Shown: in pieces, positions 47,035 to 57,375 of the stretch
Layout: the number at the start of each line of letters is the position of its first letter
Position numbering within the stretch: position 1 is the first letter of the stretch
From: Microbacterium hydrocarbonoxydans
Lineage (GTDB): Bacteria > Actinomycetota > Actinomycetes > Actinomycetales > Microbacteriaceae
NCBI RefSeq assembly: GCF_023715885.1
Contig: NZ_JAMBOY010000006.1
Span: 1-64,000 of the forward strand
DNA length: 64,000 nt
Reading direction: 5' to 3'
Translations under genes and position numbers: made by a program
The notes under the pieces: generated by a model
What the model saw: the letters and a program-made list of their open reading frames with translations, nothing else
What the model was told of the DNA's origin: nothing
Databases searched by the model: none

Positions 47035-48213
47035 TCAGCTCACGGCTGCACGCGCGGCGACGAACGCCGAGACGCACTGCTCGACCTGCTCAGGGGTGTG
47101 GGCTGCCGACAGCTGCACGCGGATTCGCGCGAGCCCGCGCGGCACCACCGGGAAGCTGAACGCCGTCACGTACACACCCTGGCGCTGCATCTCGGCGGCG
47201 ATGCGCGCGGTGAGGGCGGCGTCGCCGAACATCACCGGGATGATGGGGTGCTCCCCCGGCAGGAGGTCGAAACCCTCCTCCGTCATCCGCTCGCGGAAGA
47301 GGGCCGCGTTCTCTCGCAGCCGAGCCCGCAGATCGGCCGATCCCTCGACGAGGTCGAGAGCCGTGAGCGTACCGGCGACGATCGACGGCGCCAGCGTGTT
47401 CGAGAACAGGTATGGGCGCGAACGCTGGCGCAGCAGCGCGACGACGTCGGCGTGCGAGGCGACGTAGCCGCCGGACGCGCCGCCGAGAGCCTTGCCGAAC
47501 GTACCGGTGTATATGTCGACGCGGTCCGCGACTCCGCACAGCTCGGGCGTGCCTCGACCGTTCTCCCCCACGAAGCCGACCGCGTGGGAGTCGTCGACGA
47601 AGACGAGCGCGTCGTACCGCTCCGCGAGGTCGCAGATCTCGGCGAGCGGTGCGATGTACCCGTCCATCGAGAACACGCCGTCCGTGACGACGACACGGAA
47701 GCGGGCATCGGATGCCGCCTTCAGCTGCTCCTCGAGATCGGCCATGTCGCGGTTCCGATAGCGCAGGCGGCGGGCCTTCGACAGCCGGATGCCGTCGATG
47801 ATCGACGCGTGGTTCAGCTCGTCGGAGATGATCGCGTCCTCCGCGGAGAACAGCGTCTCGAAGACTCCGCCGTTGGCGTCGAAGCAGGAGGAGTAGAGGA
47901 TCGCGTCATCCGTGCCGAGGAAGCCCGCCAGGCGGCGCTCGAGCTCGAGGTGCTGCTCCTGAGTACCGCAGATGAAGCGCACGCTCGCGAGACCGTAGCC
48001 CCATTCGTCGAGCGCCGACTTCGCGGCGTCCAGGATCCGCGGGTCGTCGGCGAGACCGAGGTAGTTGTTGGCGCAGAAGTTGAGAACCTCCTCCCCGTCC
48101 GCGGTGATCTCGGCCCGCTGCGGACCGCGGATTCCGCGCTCGCGCTTCGTGAGGCCGGCCTCGTCGATCCCGGCGAGCTCCGCCGCCACATGCTTCCCGA
48201 AGGTCCCGTACAT
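47035..48213 (-). CDS. kbl: 2-amino-3-ketobutyrate CoA ligase (glycine C-acetyltransferase)
   Basis: A 392-residue PLP enzyme. The Schiff-base lysine is K241 in [10 protein letters not shown], with [15 protein letters not shown] upstream, the alpha-oxoamine synthase pattern. It splits 2-amino-3-ketobutyrate to glycine and acetyl-CoA. One-base overlap with tdh (TGATG), so threonine is degraded to glycine by a coupled pair. Confidence 0.95.
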   Translation of the reverse strand: MYGTFGKHVAAELAGIDEAGLTKRERGIRGPQRAEITADGEEVLNFCANNYLGLADDPRILDAAKSALDEWGYGLASVRFICGTQEQHLELERRLAGFLGTDDAILYSSCFDANGGVFETLFSAEDAIISDELNHASIIDGIRLSKARRLRYRNRDMADLEEQLKAASDARFRVVVTDGVFSMDGYIAPLAEICDLAERYDALVFVDDSHAVGFVGENGRGTPELCGVADRVDIYTGTFGKALGGASGGYVASHADVVALLRQRSRPYLFSNTLAPSIVAGTLTALDLVEGSADLRARLRENAALFRERMTEEGFDLLPGEHPIIPVMFGDAALTARIAAEMQRQGVYVTAFSFPVVPRGLARIRVQLSAAHTPEQVEQCVSAFVAARAAVS

Positions 48214-49256
48214 CACAGCTCCGTCCAATCGAGGATGATCTTTCCCGTGCCGGCGGACTCCGCCGCCGCGAAACCGCGCTCCCAGTCTCTCGCCGGGAGC
48301 ACATCGGCGATGACGCGGCCGATCGACTCGCGCAGCGTCGCGCTCGTCTGCAGCATCGCGCCCATGGCGTTCCATGTCTCGAACATCTCGCGGCCGTAGA
48401 TGCCCTTGATCGTGAGCATGTGGGTGACGAGCTTGCCCCAGTCGATGCCGAAACCGTCGCTGGGAAGGCCCAGCATCGCGATGCGTCCTCCATGGTTCAT
48501 GTTCTCGATCATGGCCGGAAGCGCGGAGGGAGCCCCGCTCATCTCGAAGCCGATGTCGAATCCCTCGCGCATGCCGAGGGTGTGCTGGGCGTCGCGGATG
48601 TCGCGCTGCGAGACGTCGACGACCTCGTCCGCGCCCATGAGGGTCGCCATCTCGAGCCGTGGCGCACTCACATCGGTGGCAGTGATGAACCGCGCTCCGG
48701 CGTGCCGGGCCACCGCGATCGCCATGAGGCCGATCGGCCCGCATCCGGTGACCAGCAGGTCCTCGCCGACAAGCGGATAGGTGAGGGCCGTGTGCACCGC
48801 GTTGCCGAGCGGGTCGAAGATCGCGCCGAGCTCGGGCGTGACGTCGGCGTGATGCACCCACACGTTCGTCGCCGGCAGCGCGAGGTACTCGGCGAACGCT
48901 CCGTCGCGCTGCAGACCGAGGCCGATCGTGCGGATGCACATCTGCCGTCGACCCGCCCGGCAGTTGCGACAGGTACCGCACACGATGTGCCCCTCACCCG
49001 AGACGCGGTCGCCCACCGCGATGTCGTGCACGAGCGGTCCGACCTCGACGACCTCTCCGTAGAACTCGTGACCGGGGATCAGCGGGGCGTCGATCGCCGA
49101 TGCGGCCCAGTCGTCCCACCGGTGTATATGCAGGTCGGTGCCGCAGATACCGGTGCGAAGCACGCGGATGACCACCTGGTCGGGCGCGGCGACGGGATCC
49201 GGTCTCTCGACGAGTTCCAGGCCGGCGGCGCGTTCACCCTTGAACAGAGCTCTCAT
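48213..49256 (-). CDS. tdh: L-threonine 3-dehydrogenase
   Basis: A 347-residue zinc-dependent alcohol dehydrogenase. Catalytic zinc site C38 (GICGTDLH), H63-E64; structural zinc C93, C96, C99, C107 ([15 protein letters not shown]). [13 protein letters not shown] is the NAD fold. It oxidises threonine to 2-amino-3-ketobutyrate. Divergent from a LysR-type gene. Confidence 0.95.
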   Translation of the reverse strand: MRALFKGERAAGLELVERPDPVAAPDQVVIRVLRTGICGTDLHIHRWDDWAASAIDAPLIPGHEFYGEVVEVGPLVHDIAVGDRVSGEGHIVCGTCRNCRAGRRQMCIRTIGLGLQRDGAFAEYLALPATNVWVHHADVTPELGAIFDPLGNAVHTALTYPLVGEDLLVTGCGPIGLMAIAVARHAGARFITATDVSAPRLEMATLMGADEVVDVSQRDIRDAQHTLGMREGFDIGFEMSGAPSALPAMIENMNHGGRIAMLGLPSDGFGIDWGKLVTHMLTIKGIYGREMFETWNAMGAMLQTSATLRESIGRVIADVLPARDWERGFAAAESAGTGKIILDWTEL

Positions 49257-49331
49257 GTATCGATCACATCGCGGCGGACGATTTAGAACAAGACGACATC
49301 TCTGCATAGTCCGTGTAGCGCTCACTAAGCT

Positions 49332-50240
49332 ATGGATGTGGAGATCCACCAGCTGCAGATTCTGCGTGAACTCGGCGCCCTCGGCAGCGTCGCCGCGGTC
49401 GCCGATGCCCTGTCGGTGACACCGTCCGCCGTGTCGCAGCATCTCGCCGCCCTGCAGCGCGGCTTCCGCACTCCCCTCACCCGGAGGGAGGGTCGGCGTC
49501 TCGCACTCACGGCCGCCGGGCAGGTGCTCGCTGCCGCGGGCGCCGAGGCGATCGATGCGATCGCGGCGGCGCGCACCTCGATCGACGACTTCGAGAGCGA
49601 CCCCGCCGGAATCGTCACGGTGAGTGGATTCCACAGCGTCGGTCAAGCCCTCTTCGGCGAACTGTTCCGCGAGCTCGGCGATGACGCACCCACGGTCGAG
49701 CTCACGGATGAGGACGTCGCGCAGAGCGAGTTCCCCGGTCTCACGGCTCGCTACGATCTCGTGCTCGCCCACCGCATGGAGCACTCCGCCCCGTGGCCCT
49801 CGCAGGGGATGCGCAGCATGACGCTCGTGAAGGAGCCTCTCGACGTCGCGGTCGCGGCAGCGCACCCGCTCGCCCACCGCTCGCGCGTGACGCCGCTCGA
49901 CGTGGTCGACGGCCCCTGGGTGACGAGCCGAGCCGGCTACTCCCCCGACGACGTCCTCGCGGCAGTGGCGGCGGTGGCCGGTCGACCCGTCGAGATCCGG
50001 CACCGCATCAACGACTACGGCGCCGTCGCCGCGGTCATCGCCGCAGGAGGGGTCATCGGCATGCTGCCCCGCTACACCTCCCGCACGGTCGACGACCACG
50101 ACATCGTGAGGCTGCCGCTGCGCGGAGTGTCGACGCATCGCCTCATCGACGTGCTCGCCCGTCCGGAGAATCTGCGCCGCCGCTCCGTACGTCTGGTCGT
50201 CGAGGCCCTCGAGCGCGCGATGGCTAGGCTCAGAGGATGA
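49332..50240 (+). CDS. LysR-family transcriptional regulator
   Basis: A 302-residue regulator: helix-turn-helix (IHQLQILRELGALGSVAAVA, then PSAVSQHLAALQ) and an effector-binding domain ending in RLVVEALERAM. The N-terminal GFRTPLTRREGRRL matches the LysR linker. It is divergent from tdh-kbl with a 75-bp gap, so it probably controls that operon in response to an amino acid. Overlaps the M3 peptidase gene by 4 nt. Confidence 0.88.
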   Translation: MDVEIHQLQILRELGALGSVAAVADALSVTPSAVSQHLAALQRGFRTPLTRREGRRLALTAAGQVLAAAGAEAIDAIAAARTSIDDFESDPAGIVTVSGFHSVGQALFGELFRELGDDAPTVELTDEDVAQSEFPGLTARYDLVLAHRMEHSAPWPSQGMRSMTLVKEPLDVAVAAAHPLAHRSRVTPLDVVDGPWVTSRAGYSPDDVLAAVAAVAGRPVEIRHRINDYGAVAAVIAAGGVIGMLPRYTSRTVDDHDIVRLPLRGVSTHRLIDVLARPENLRRRSVRLVVEALERAMARLRG

Positions 50241-52285
50241 CCGACGCCCCCAACCCGCTGCTGCAGCCGTCGACTCTCCCGTACGGACTCCCCGACTACA
50301 CCCGCATCCGCCCGGAGCACTATCTCCCGGCGTTCCGCGCCGCGTTCGACGAGCACCGCCGGGAAGTCTCCCGCATCACGATGGTGCGCTCGATGCCGAC
50401 GTTCGAGAACACCATCGAGGCACTGGAGCGCTCAGGCGAGCTGCTCGAGCGCGTCTCGCACGCGTTCTACACCGTGAGCTCAGCCGACGCGACACCCGAG
50501 ATCCAGGCCGTCGACGAGCAGCTGGCCCCCCTGATGGCCGCTCACCACGACGCCGTGACGCTCGACGGCGCACTGTACTGGCGCGTGCAGCAGGTCCACT
50601 CGCAGCTCGACGACCTCGACCTCGACGCGGAGCAGCGGTACCTCGTGGAACGCCACTACCGCGAGATGACGCACGCCGGTGCGGCGCTCGACGACGAGGC
50701 GAAGGCACGACTGACCCTCCTGAACCAGCAGCTCTCGACGCTCAGCAACACCTTCGAGCGGAATCTGCTCAATGACACCAACGACCTGGCCGTCGTGTTC
50801 GAGACCGAGGACGAGCTCGCGGGACTCGGCGCGGGCGAACTCTCCGCGGCGGCGCGCTCCGCCGCGGAGCGCGGTGTCGACGGCTACGTGGTCTCGCTGC
50901 CCCTCTTCACCGGCCACCCGTATCTGTCGCAGCTGAAGAATCGCGAGTCGCGCCGGCGCATCATGGAGGCGTCCCGGAGCAGGGCGTCGCGGGGCAACGC
51001 GAACGACAATCGATCCGTGCTCATCGAGATCGCCCGGCTGCGCGCGGAGCGCGCGGCGCTGCTGGGGTACCCCTCGCACGCCGCGTACGTCACGGCCGAC
51101 GAGACCGCCGGCACACCGGAGGCCGTCGAGCGGATGCTGCGCGAGCTCGCCGCACCGTCGGCGCGTAACGCGTCCACCGAACGGGCCGCGCTGCAGGAGA
51201 TCGTCGACGAGCTCGAACCGGAGCCCTTCCCCGTCGAAGCCCATGACTGGGCGTTCTACACCGAGAAGGTGCGCGCGGCGCGCTACGACATCGACACGGC
51301 GGCTCTTCGGCCGTGGTTCGAGGCCGAGCGGGTGCTGCACGACGGCGTGTTCTTCGCTGCCACCCAGCTGTACGGCGTGACGTTCGCGGAGCGCGCCGAC
51401 CTCGTGGCGTACCACCCGGGCGCCCGAGTGTTCGAGGTGCGCAATGACGACGGCTCGGAGCTCGGGCTGTACGTCCTCGACCTGTACACGCGCGACTCGA
51501 AACGGGGCGGCGCATGGATGAACCCGATCGTGAGCCAGTCACGACTCCGCGGCACGCGTCCGGTCGTCGTCAACAATCTCAACGTCCCCCAGCCCGCGGA
51601 CGGCGAGCCGACTCTGCTCACGCTCGACGAGGTCACCACCCTGTTCCACGAGTTCGGTCACGCCCTGCACGGATTGTTCGCTGTGGTCACGTACCCGCAC
51701 TTCGCCGGGACCAATGTCTTCCGCGACTTCGTGGAGTTCCCCAGCCAGGTGAACGAGATGTGGATCCTGTGGCCCGAGGTCCTCGACAACTACGCCCGTC
51801 ATCACGTCACGGGAGAGCCCCTGGATGCCGCGGTCATCGAACGTCTGCGCTCCGCCGAGACGTTCGATCAGGGGCACGCCACGAGCGAGTACCTCGCCGC
51901 CGCATGGCTCGACCAGGCGTGGCACCGGATCGGCCCGGACGAGAGCGTGACCGACGCGGCGGCGTTCGAGGCATCGGCCCTGTCTGAGATCGGCCTCGAC
52001 GACCCCGCCGTCCCCACCCGGTACTCGTCCGCGTACTTCGCCCACGTCTTCTCCGGCGGATACAGCGCCGGGTACTACTCATACATCTGGAGCGAGGTGC
52101 TCGACGCCGACACCGTCGACTGGTTCCGAGAGAACGGCGGCCTGACCAGGGAGAACGGCGACAGGTTCCGACAGCGGCTTCTCGGCGTGGGCGGGTCGAA
52201 GGATCCGCTCGAGGCCTACCGGGACTTTCGGGGACGGGATGCCGAGATCGCCCCGCTCCTCAAGCGCCGCGGGTTGACGCCCTGA
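50237..52285 (+). CDS. M3-family metallopeptidase (peptidyl-dipeptidase Dcp-like)
   Basis: A 682-residue zinc peptidase with HEFGH at 471-475, followed by the downstream glutamate in the EFPSQVNEMW segment. FENTIEALERSGELLERVSH near the N-terminus and SHAYYT-like C-terminal YFAHVFSGGYSAGYYSYIWS are M3 signatures. It degrades oligopeptides in the cytoplasm. Translationally coupled to the LysR gene. Confidence 0.94.
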   Translation: MTDAPNPLLQPSTLPYGLPDYTRIRPEHYLPAFRAAFDEHRREVSRITMVRSMPTFENTIEALERSGELLERVSHAFYTVSSADATPEIQAVDEQLAPLMAAHHDAVTLDGALYWRVQQVHSQLDDLDLDAEQRYLVERHYREMTHAGAALDDEAKARLTLLNQQLSTLSNTFERNLLNDTNDLAVVFETEDELAGLGAGELSAAARSAAERGVDGYVVSLPLFTGHPYLSQLKNRESRRRIMEASRSRASRGNANDNRSVLIEIARLRAERAALLGYPSHAAYVTADETAGTPEAVERMLRELAAPSARNASTERAALQEIVDELEPEPFPVEAHDWAFYTEKVRAARYDIDTAALRPWFEAERVLHDGVFFAATQLYGVTFAERADLVAYHPGARVFEVRNDDGSELGLYVLDLYTRDSKRGGAWMNPIVSQSRLRGTRPVVVNNLNVPQPADGEPTLLTLDEVTTLFHEFGHALHGLFAVVTYPHFAGTNVFRDFVEFPSQVNEMWILWPEVLDNYARHHVTGEPLDAAVIERLRSAETFDQGHATSEYLAAAWLDQAWHRIGPDESVTDAAAFEASALSEIGLDDPAVPTRYSSAYFAHVFSGGYSAGYYSYIWSEVLDADTVDWFRENGGLTRENGDRFRQRLLGVGGSKDPLEAYRDFRGRDAEIAPLLKRRGLTP

Positions 52286-52295
52286 GTCAACTGTG

Positions 52296-53021
52296 TCAGC
52301 CCAGCGTTCGCACCTCGATGGGGTCCTCGATCACGCCGTCTCCCCCGCGGCGGACGCGGAAGGCCGTACGCCCCGCCCGCTCGGCGACGGCATCGGTCAG
52401 CACTCCATCGCGGAACACGAGCGCGGTGAAGTCGTCGGCGGCGTATCCGCCCGCGAGGTCCCCGCGGCGCACCCAGTCGAGGTACTGATCCCGCCGACCC
52501 GGTTCGCCGAGATAGTGCGGGCAGGCGCTGCCCTCGATGAACCCCAGTCCGTCGCGCAGCGGAGCGAGCGGTCCGAACGAGTCGGTCGAGCTCTGGTCGA
52601 ACCAGCAGTTCATCCCCGCGCTGATCCCTGCCAGGATCGTTCCGTTCTTCGCGGCCTCGCGGAGGATGGCGGGGAGCCCGTGCAGACCCCAGACGGCGAG
52701 CAGGTTCGCGGTCGACCCACCGCCGACGTAGATCACGTCTTGATCCAGCAGGACCCGCGGATCGCGGTACCCGTGCGGCGGAGTGGCGAACAACGACAGC
52801 ACCGAGGTCTCGGCACGACCCGCGAACGCGTCGGCGAAGCGGCGGCTGTAGTCGGACGAGTCCCCGCTGGCTGTCGGCACGAGGCACACCCGTGGCCGGT
52901 CCACACCTGTCAGATCCAGGAGGTGGTCGTCGAGAGCGGAGCCTCCCTCATCCGACATCGAGAACCCGCCGCCCCCGAGCGCGACGACGGTTCCGAGAGC
53001 TGCAGGTTGCCGGGTCGTCAT
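52296..53021 (-). CDS. Peptidase E-like (S51) dipeptidase
   Basis: A 241-residue protein with the nucleophile in GISAGMNCW (Ser134), preceded by VIYVGGGSTANLL. The S51 family hydrolyses Asp-X dipeptides; cyanophycinase-like members also exist. Convergent with the M3 peptidase gene (10-nt gap), and overlaps the Nudix gene by 4 nt. Confidence 0.9.
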   Translation of the reverse strand: MTTRQPAALGTVVALGGGGFSMSDEGGSALDDHLLDLTGVDRPRVCLVPTASGDSSDYSRRFADAFAGRAETSVLSLFATPPHGYRDPRVLLDQDVIYVGGGSTANLLAVWGLHGLPAILREAAKNGTILAGISAGMNCWFDQSSTDSFGPLAPLRDGLGFIEGSACPHYLGEPGRRDQYLDWVRRGDLAGGYAADDFTALVFRDGVLTDAVAERAGRTAFRVRRGGDGVIEDPIEVRTLG

Positions 53022-53569
53022 CGTCCGGCCGCCGTGGTCTCCCGAGCGATCCAGTCTCTGGCCTTGAACCAGGTCAGCTGGTGGTAGCTCTGACGCAGCT
53101 GCTCACCCAGTGTCTCCATCGGCAGGATCTGCACCGAGATCGTCTCGTTCTCGTCGGGCTCCGGGTCGCCGACGACACGGCATCCTCGAGCGAGGAAGTG
53201 GTGGACTCGGTTCGTCTGGTGTCCGAAGTTCGCCCACGTCGCACCGAGGTCGACGATCTCGGCGGAGGCGTAGCCGGTCTCCTCGCGCAGCTCCCGTGCG
53301 GCCGCTGCAGCCGGGGTCTCGCCGACTGCGACCCCGCCGCCGATCGTGCCCAGTGCGATCACCCCTCCGCCGTGACGGTACTCGTCGACGACGATCGCCT
53401 GGCCGTCGCGATCGAGCGCCAGGACCGACACCCAGTCGGGATACTCGAGCACGTAGTACGGCGCGATCGACCGACCGCCGCTCGCACGGCAGTCATCGGC
53501 CCGGAGGCGGATCCAATCGTCCTCGACGAGCACGCGTCGGGAGAGGACCTCCCACGGCTCCGGTCGCAC
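53018..53569 (-). CDS. Nudix hydrolase
   Basis: A 183-residue protein. The Nudix box runs from about G78 to Y100 (GGGVAVGETPAAAAARELRE, ETGY). The C-terminal part resembles ADP-ribose pyrophosphatase-type members. GTG start at 53569, two bases after the clpX stop. Substrate not assigned. Confidence 0.9.
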   Translation of the reverse strand: MRPEPWEVLSRRVLVEDDWIRLRADDCRASGGRSIAPYYVLEYPDWVSVLALDRDGQAIVVDEYRHGGGVIALGTIGGGVAVGETPAAAAARELREETGYASAEIVDLGATWANFGHQTNRVHHFLARGCRVVGDPEPDENETISVQILPMETLGEQLRQSYHQLTWFKARDWIARETTAAGR

Positions 53570-53571
53570 GA

Positions 53572-54840
53572 TCAGGCGCTCTTGCGCTTGCGCTCCATGA
53601 CGATGGTGGGCGGCGCGCCCTCTTCGACGGCCGCGCGGGTGACGATGACCTTGGCGACGTCTTCGGCCGAGGGGATCTCGAACATGATCGGCCCGAGCAC
53701 GTCTTCGAGGATGGCGCGCAGCCCGCGGGCGCCTGTCTTGCGCTCGACCGCGAGGTCGGCGATCGACCGGAGGGCATCATCCTCGAACTCGAGCTCGACG
53801 CCGTCGAGCTCGAACATACGCTGGTACTGCTTGACCAGGGCGTTGCGCGGGCCGGTGAGGATGTCGATGAGAGCATCCTGGTCGAGCGGCGACACGTTCG
53901 TCACGACGGGGAGACGACCGATGAACTCGGGGATCAGGCCAAACTTGTGCAGGTCTTCCGGCAGCACCTCGCTGAACAGGTCGAGATCCTTGCCCTTGTC
54001 GTGCAGCGGAGCGCCGAAGCCGATGCCATGCTTGCCGACGCGCGCCGAGACGATGTCCTCGAGTCCGGCGAAGGCTCCCGCGACGATGAACAGCACGTTC
54101 GAGGTGTCGATCTGCAGGAACTCCTGGTGCGGGTGCTTGCGACCGCCCTGAGGCGGGACCGACGCGACCGTTCCCTCGATGATCTTGAGAAGCGCCTGTT
54201 GCACGCCCTCACCAGACACGTCGCGCGTGATCGACGGATTCTCGGCCTTGCGGGCGATCTTGTCGACCTCGTCGATGTAAATGATGCCCTGCTCAGCGCG
54301 CTTGACGTCGTAGTCGGCTGCCTGGATGAGCTTGAGGAGGATGTTCTCGACGTCTTCGCCGACGTAACCGGCCTCCGTGAGCGCGGTGGCATCGGCGACC
54401 GCGAACGGCACGTTCAGACGCTTCGCCAGCGTCTGCGCCAGGTACGTCTTGCCGCAGCCCGTCGGCCCGATGAGCAGGATGTTGCTCTTGGCGATCTCGA
54501 CGCTCTCGGCCTTCTGCTCTGCCGGCTGCAGCGTGCCGTGCGCGCGGATGCGCTTGTAGTGGTTGTAGACCGCTACGGCCAGGGCCTTCTTGGCGGGCTC
54601 CTGTCCGACGACGTACTCCTCGAGGAAGGAGAAGATCTCGCGGGGCTTCGGCAGTTCGAAGTCCGCGGTGCCCTCTGCGGACGATTCCGCCATGCGCTCC
54701 TCGATGATCTCGTTGCACAGCTCGACGCATTCGTCGCAGATGTACACACCGGGGCCAGCGATGAGCTGCTGCACCTGCTTCTGGCTCTTCCCGCAGAACG
54801 AGCACTTGAACAGGTCAGCGCTTTCACCGATACGGGCCAT
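53572..54840 (-). CDS. clpX: ATP-dependent Clp protease ATPase subunit ClpX
   Basis: A 422-residue AAA+ unfoldase. Zinc finger CSFCGK...CDEC at the N-terminus, Walker A GPTGCGKT, Walker [10 protein letters not shown] and [13 protein letters not shown] of the sensor-2 region. It feeds substrates to ClpP, two genes of which are 5 kb away. ATG 54840 with AGGAGGACGCGC-type ribosome site. Confidence 0.97.
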   Translation of the reverse strand: MARIGESADLFKCSFCGKSQKQVQQLIAGPGVYICDECVELCNEIIEERMAESSAEGTADFELPKPREIFSFLEEYVVGQEPAKKALAVAVYNHYKRIRAHGTLQPAEQKAESVEIAKSNILLIGPTGCGKTYLAQTLAKRLNVPFAVADATALTEAGYVGEDVENILLKLIQAADYDVKRAEQGIIYIDEVDKIARKAENPSITRDVSGEGVQQALLKIIEGTVASVPPQGGRKHPHQEFLQIDTSNVLFIVAGAFAGLEDIVSARVGKHGIGFGAPLHDKGKDLDLFSEVLPEDLHKFGLIPEFIGRLPVVTNVSPLDQDALIDILTGPRNALVKQYQRMFELDGVELEFEDDALRSIADLAVERKTGARGLRAILEDVLGPIMFEIPSAEDVAKVIVTRAAVEEGAPPTIVMERKRKSA

Positions 54841-54982
54841 GCGCGTCCTCCTCGAGGGATCCAGAGATCGTCTACTGAGCCTAACCGGTGCATCCGACAC
54901 AGGGACGCATTGGCGCGTGCCCGGGGCTCCGCGAGTTCGGACGCCGCTCCGTCGGCGCAGAGCGGATGCGGCATCTGTCACT

Positions 54983-55060
54983 CGACGCCCCTGCTGATCG
55001 CCGAAGCCCCTGCTTATTCGCGTGAATCAGCAGGGGCTTCGGCAGCAGACAGGGGCGTCG
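54983..55060. repeat. 78-bp imperfect inverted repeat
   Basis: CGACGCCCCTG and GCCGAAGCCCCTGCT on the left pair with AGCAGGGGCTTCGGC and CAGGGGCGTCG on the right, with small internal loops and a 14-base loop. It lies between clpX and the end of the deo operon, so it may be a terminator for the latter, or an intergenic palindromic repeat. Confidence 0.65.
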
Positions 55061-55075
55061 GCTCGCGAGCGGGCG

Positions 55076-55927
55076 TCAGACCATGCTCTTGGTGTGCCAG
55101 ACCGTCTTCACCTCGGTGAACGCGGCGATCCGCTCGGGCGAGGCGGCGACAGCTCCGGGCGCCAGGACGCGCTTCAGCGTCTCGGCGGCGGCGATCTGCA
55201 TGTCGACCCAGTCCAGATCCCCGGCTCCGGCGAGATCGAGCGCGTTGACGTCCTGGTGCGAGGCGAGCCACGGCGCGATCTCGGCCGGCGATCCCGTGAG
55301 CACGTTCACGACGCCACCGGGCACGTCACTCGTCGCGAGCACCTCCGCGAGGCTGATGGCCGAGAGCGGATGCCGCTCGCTGGCGACCACGACCACGGTG
55401 TTCCCGGCGACCAGCGCCGGGGCGACGACCGACACGAGGCCGAGCAGCGCGGAATCCTGCGGAGCGACGATCGCGACGACGCCGGTGGGCTCGGGCACCG
55501 AGATGTTGAAGTACGGACCTGAGACCGGGTTCGCGTTGCCGGCGACCTGCGCGTACTTGTCGCACCAGCCCGCGTACCAGACCCACAGGTCGATCGCCTC
55601 GTCAACCTGGGCGGACGCCGCCGACGACGAGAGCCCCTCCTGGGCCGAGATCTCGTCGATGAACTGCGCGCGACGACCCTCGAGCACCTCGGCGACACGG
55701 TAGAGCACCTGGCCGCGGTTGTACGCGGTCGCGCCCGACCAGCCCTTCACCGCGGCGCGCGCGGCGACGACGGCATCCCTGGCGTCCTTCCGCGACCCCT
55801 TCGCCGCGTTGGCGAGGAACGCGCCCTTCGCCGAGAGAACCTCGTAGGTGCGTCCGGACTCGCTGCGCGGGAACGCCCCGCCGATCGCGAGCTTGTACGT
55901 CTTCGGAACACTGAGTCGCTTGCTCAT
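55076..55927 (-). CDS. Half-length aldehyde dehydrogenase-like protein
   Basis: A 283-residue relative of the ALDH N-terminal (NAD-binding) domain. VVAARAAVKGWSGATAYNRG, VPEPTGVVAIVAPQDSALLG, VVAPALVAGNTVVVVASE and GGVVNVLTGSP align with ALDH up to the strand after the nucleotide fold. The segment that would carry the catalytic GQxC cysteine is absent, replaced by a unique tail (LKRVLAPGAVAASPERIAAF). Overlaps the full ALDH gene by 4 nt, so it is probably a partner subunit or degenerate paralogue, not a sequencing truncation. Confidence 0.85.
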   Translation of the reverse strand: MSKRLSVPKTYKLAIGGAFPRSESGRTYEVLSAKGAFLANAAKGSRKDARDAVVAARAAVKGWSGATAYNRGQVLYRVAEVLEGRRAQFIDEISAQEGLSSSAASAQVDEAIDLWVWYAGWCDKYAQVAGNANPVSGPYFNISVPEPTGVVAIVAPQDSALLGLVSVVAPALVAGNTVVVVASERHPLSAISLAEVLATSDVPGGVVNVLTGSPAEIAPWLASHQDVNALDLAGAGDLDWVDMQIAAAETLKRVLAPGAVAASPERIAAFTEVKTVWHTKSMV

Positions 55928-57366
55928 GCTGCGGCCCCCTTCAGGTACGCGGTGAGACCCTGGCGCCCGCCTTCGCGGCCGTAGCCGGACTCCTTGTAAC
56001 CGCCGAACGGGCTCGACGGGTCGAATCGATTGAACGTGTTGGCCCAGACGACGCCTGCGCGCAGACGGTCGGCGACCGCGAGGATGCGGGAGCCCTTGTC
56101 AGACCAGATCCCCGCCGACAGGCCGTACGGGGTGTTGTTCGCCTTCGCGATCGCCTCTGCCGGAGTGCGGAACGTGAGCACCGACAGCACGGGGCCGAAG
56201 ACCTCGTCGCGAGCGATCCGGTGCGACGCCTCGACGCCCGTGAAGATCGTCGGCGCGAACCAGAATCCCTTCTGCGGGATCGCGCAGTCCGCGGTCCAGC
56301 GCTCCGCGCCCTCCGCCTCGCCGATGTCGCTGAGCTCCCGGATGCGGGCCAGCTGGGCCGCCGAGTTGATGGCCCCGATGTCGGTGTTCTTGTCGAGCGG
56401 GTCGCCGAGACGCAGGGTCGACAGGCGGTTCTTGAGCCGGTCGATCACCTCGTCATGGATCGACTCCTGCACGAGCAACCGGCTGCCCGCGCAGCACACG
56501 TGCCCCTGGTTGAAGAAGATGCCGTTGACGATCCCCTCGACGGCCTGGTCGATGGGGGCGTCGTCGAACACGATGTTCGCGGCCTTGCCGCCGAGCTCCA
56601 GCGTCAGCTTCTTGTTCGTGCCGGCGACGGCGCGCGCGATGTCGCGCCCCACCCCCGTCGAGCCCGTGAACGCGACCTTGTCGACGTCGGGGTGACGGAC
56701 GAGCGCAGCGCCGGTGGCTCCGGCGCCGGTCACGATGTTCACGACACCGGCGGGGAGGTCGGCCTGCTGGAGGATCTCGGCGAAGATCAGCGCCGTGAGC
56801 GGCGTCGTCTCGGCCGGCTTCAGCACCACGGTGTTGCCGGCCGCGAGGGCGGGCGCGAGCTTCCACGCGAGCATGAGCAGCGGGAAGTTCCAGGGGATGA
56901 CCTGGCCGGCCACGCCGAGCGCGCGCGGGTTCGCACCGAGGCCGGCGTAGTCGAGCTTGTCGGCCCAGCCCGCGTAGTAGAAGAACCAGGAGGCGACCAG
57001 CGGCACGTCGACGTCGCGGCTCTCCTTGATCGGCTTGCCGTTGTCGAGGCTCTCCGCGACGGCGAGCTCGCGAGCGCGCTCCTGCACGAGGCGCGCGATG
57101 CGGAAGAGGTACTTGCCGCGGTCGCGTCCACTCATGCGCGACCACGTCTTGTCATAGGCGCGGCGCGCGGCGGCGACCGCACGGTCGATGTCCTCGTCCG
57201 TGGCCGAGGCGATCTCGGCGATGCGGGACTCGTCGGCGGGAGAGATCGAGGTGAAGCTCGCGCCGGAGCCGTCGACGAACTCGCCGTCGATGAACAGGCC
57301 GTAGCTGTCCTTGAGGTTCAGCACGGCCTTCGACTCCGGTGCCGGAGCGTATTCCAGGAATGACAT
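55924..57366 (-). CDS. Aldehyde dehydrogenase family protein
   Basis: A 480-residue enzyme with N160 (IPWNFP), E257 (LELGG) and the catalytic Cys291 in GHVCCAGSR; GSTGVGRDIA is the NAD site. The deo context suggests it oxidises acetaldehyde or a deoxyribose-derived aldehyde from DeoC. Followed by the half-length paralogue, preceded by deoC. Confidence 0.93.
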   Translation of the reverse strand: MSFLEYAPAPESKAVLNLKDSYGLFIDGEFVDGSGASFTSISPADESRIAEIASATDEDIDRAVAAARRAYDKTWSRMSGRDRGKYLFRIARLVQERARELAVAESLDNGKPIKESRDVDVPLVASWFFYYAGWADKLDYAGLGANPRALGVAGQVIPWNFPLLMLAWKLAPALAAGNTVVLKPAETTPLTALIFAEILQQADLPAGVVNIVTGAGATGAALVRHPDVDKVAFTGSTGVGRDIARAVAGTNKKLTLELGGKAANIVFDDAPIDQAVEGIVNGIFFNQGHVCCAGSRLLVQESIHDEVIDRLKNRLSTLRLGDPLDKNTDIGAINSAAQLARIRELSDIGEAEGAERWTADCAIPQKGFWFAPTIFTGVEASHRIARDEVFGPVLSVLTFRTPAEAIAKANNTPYGLSAGIWSDKGSRILAVADRLRAGVVWANTFNRFDPSSPFGGYKESGYGREGGRQGLTAYLKGAAA

Positions 57367-57375
57367 ATCTCGTCC

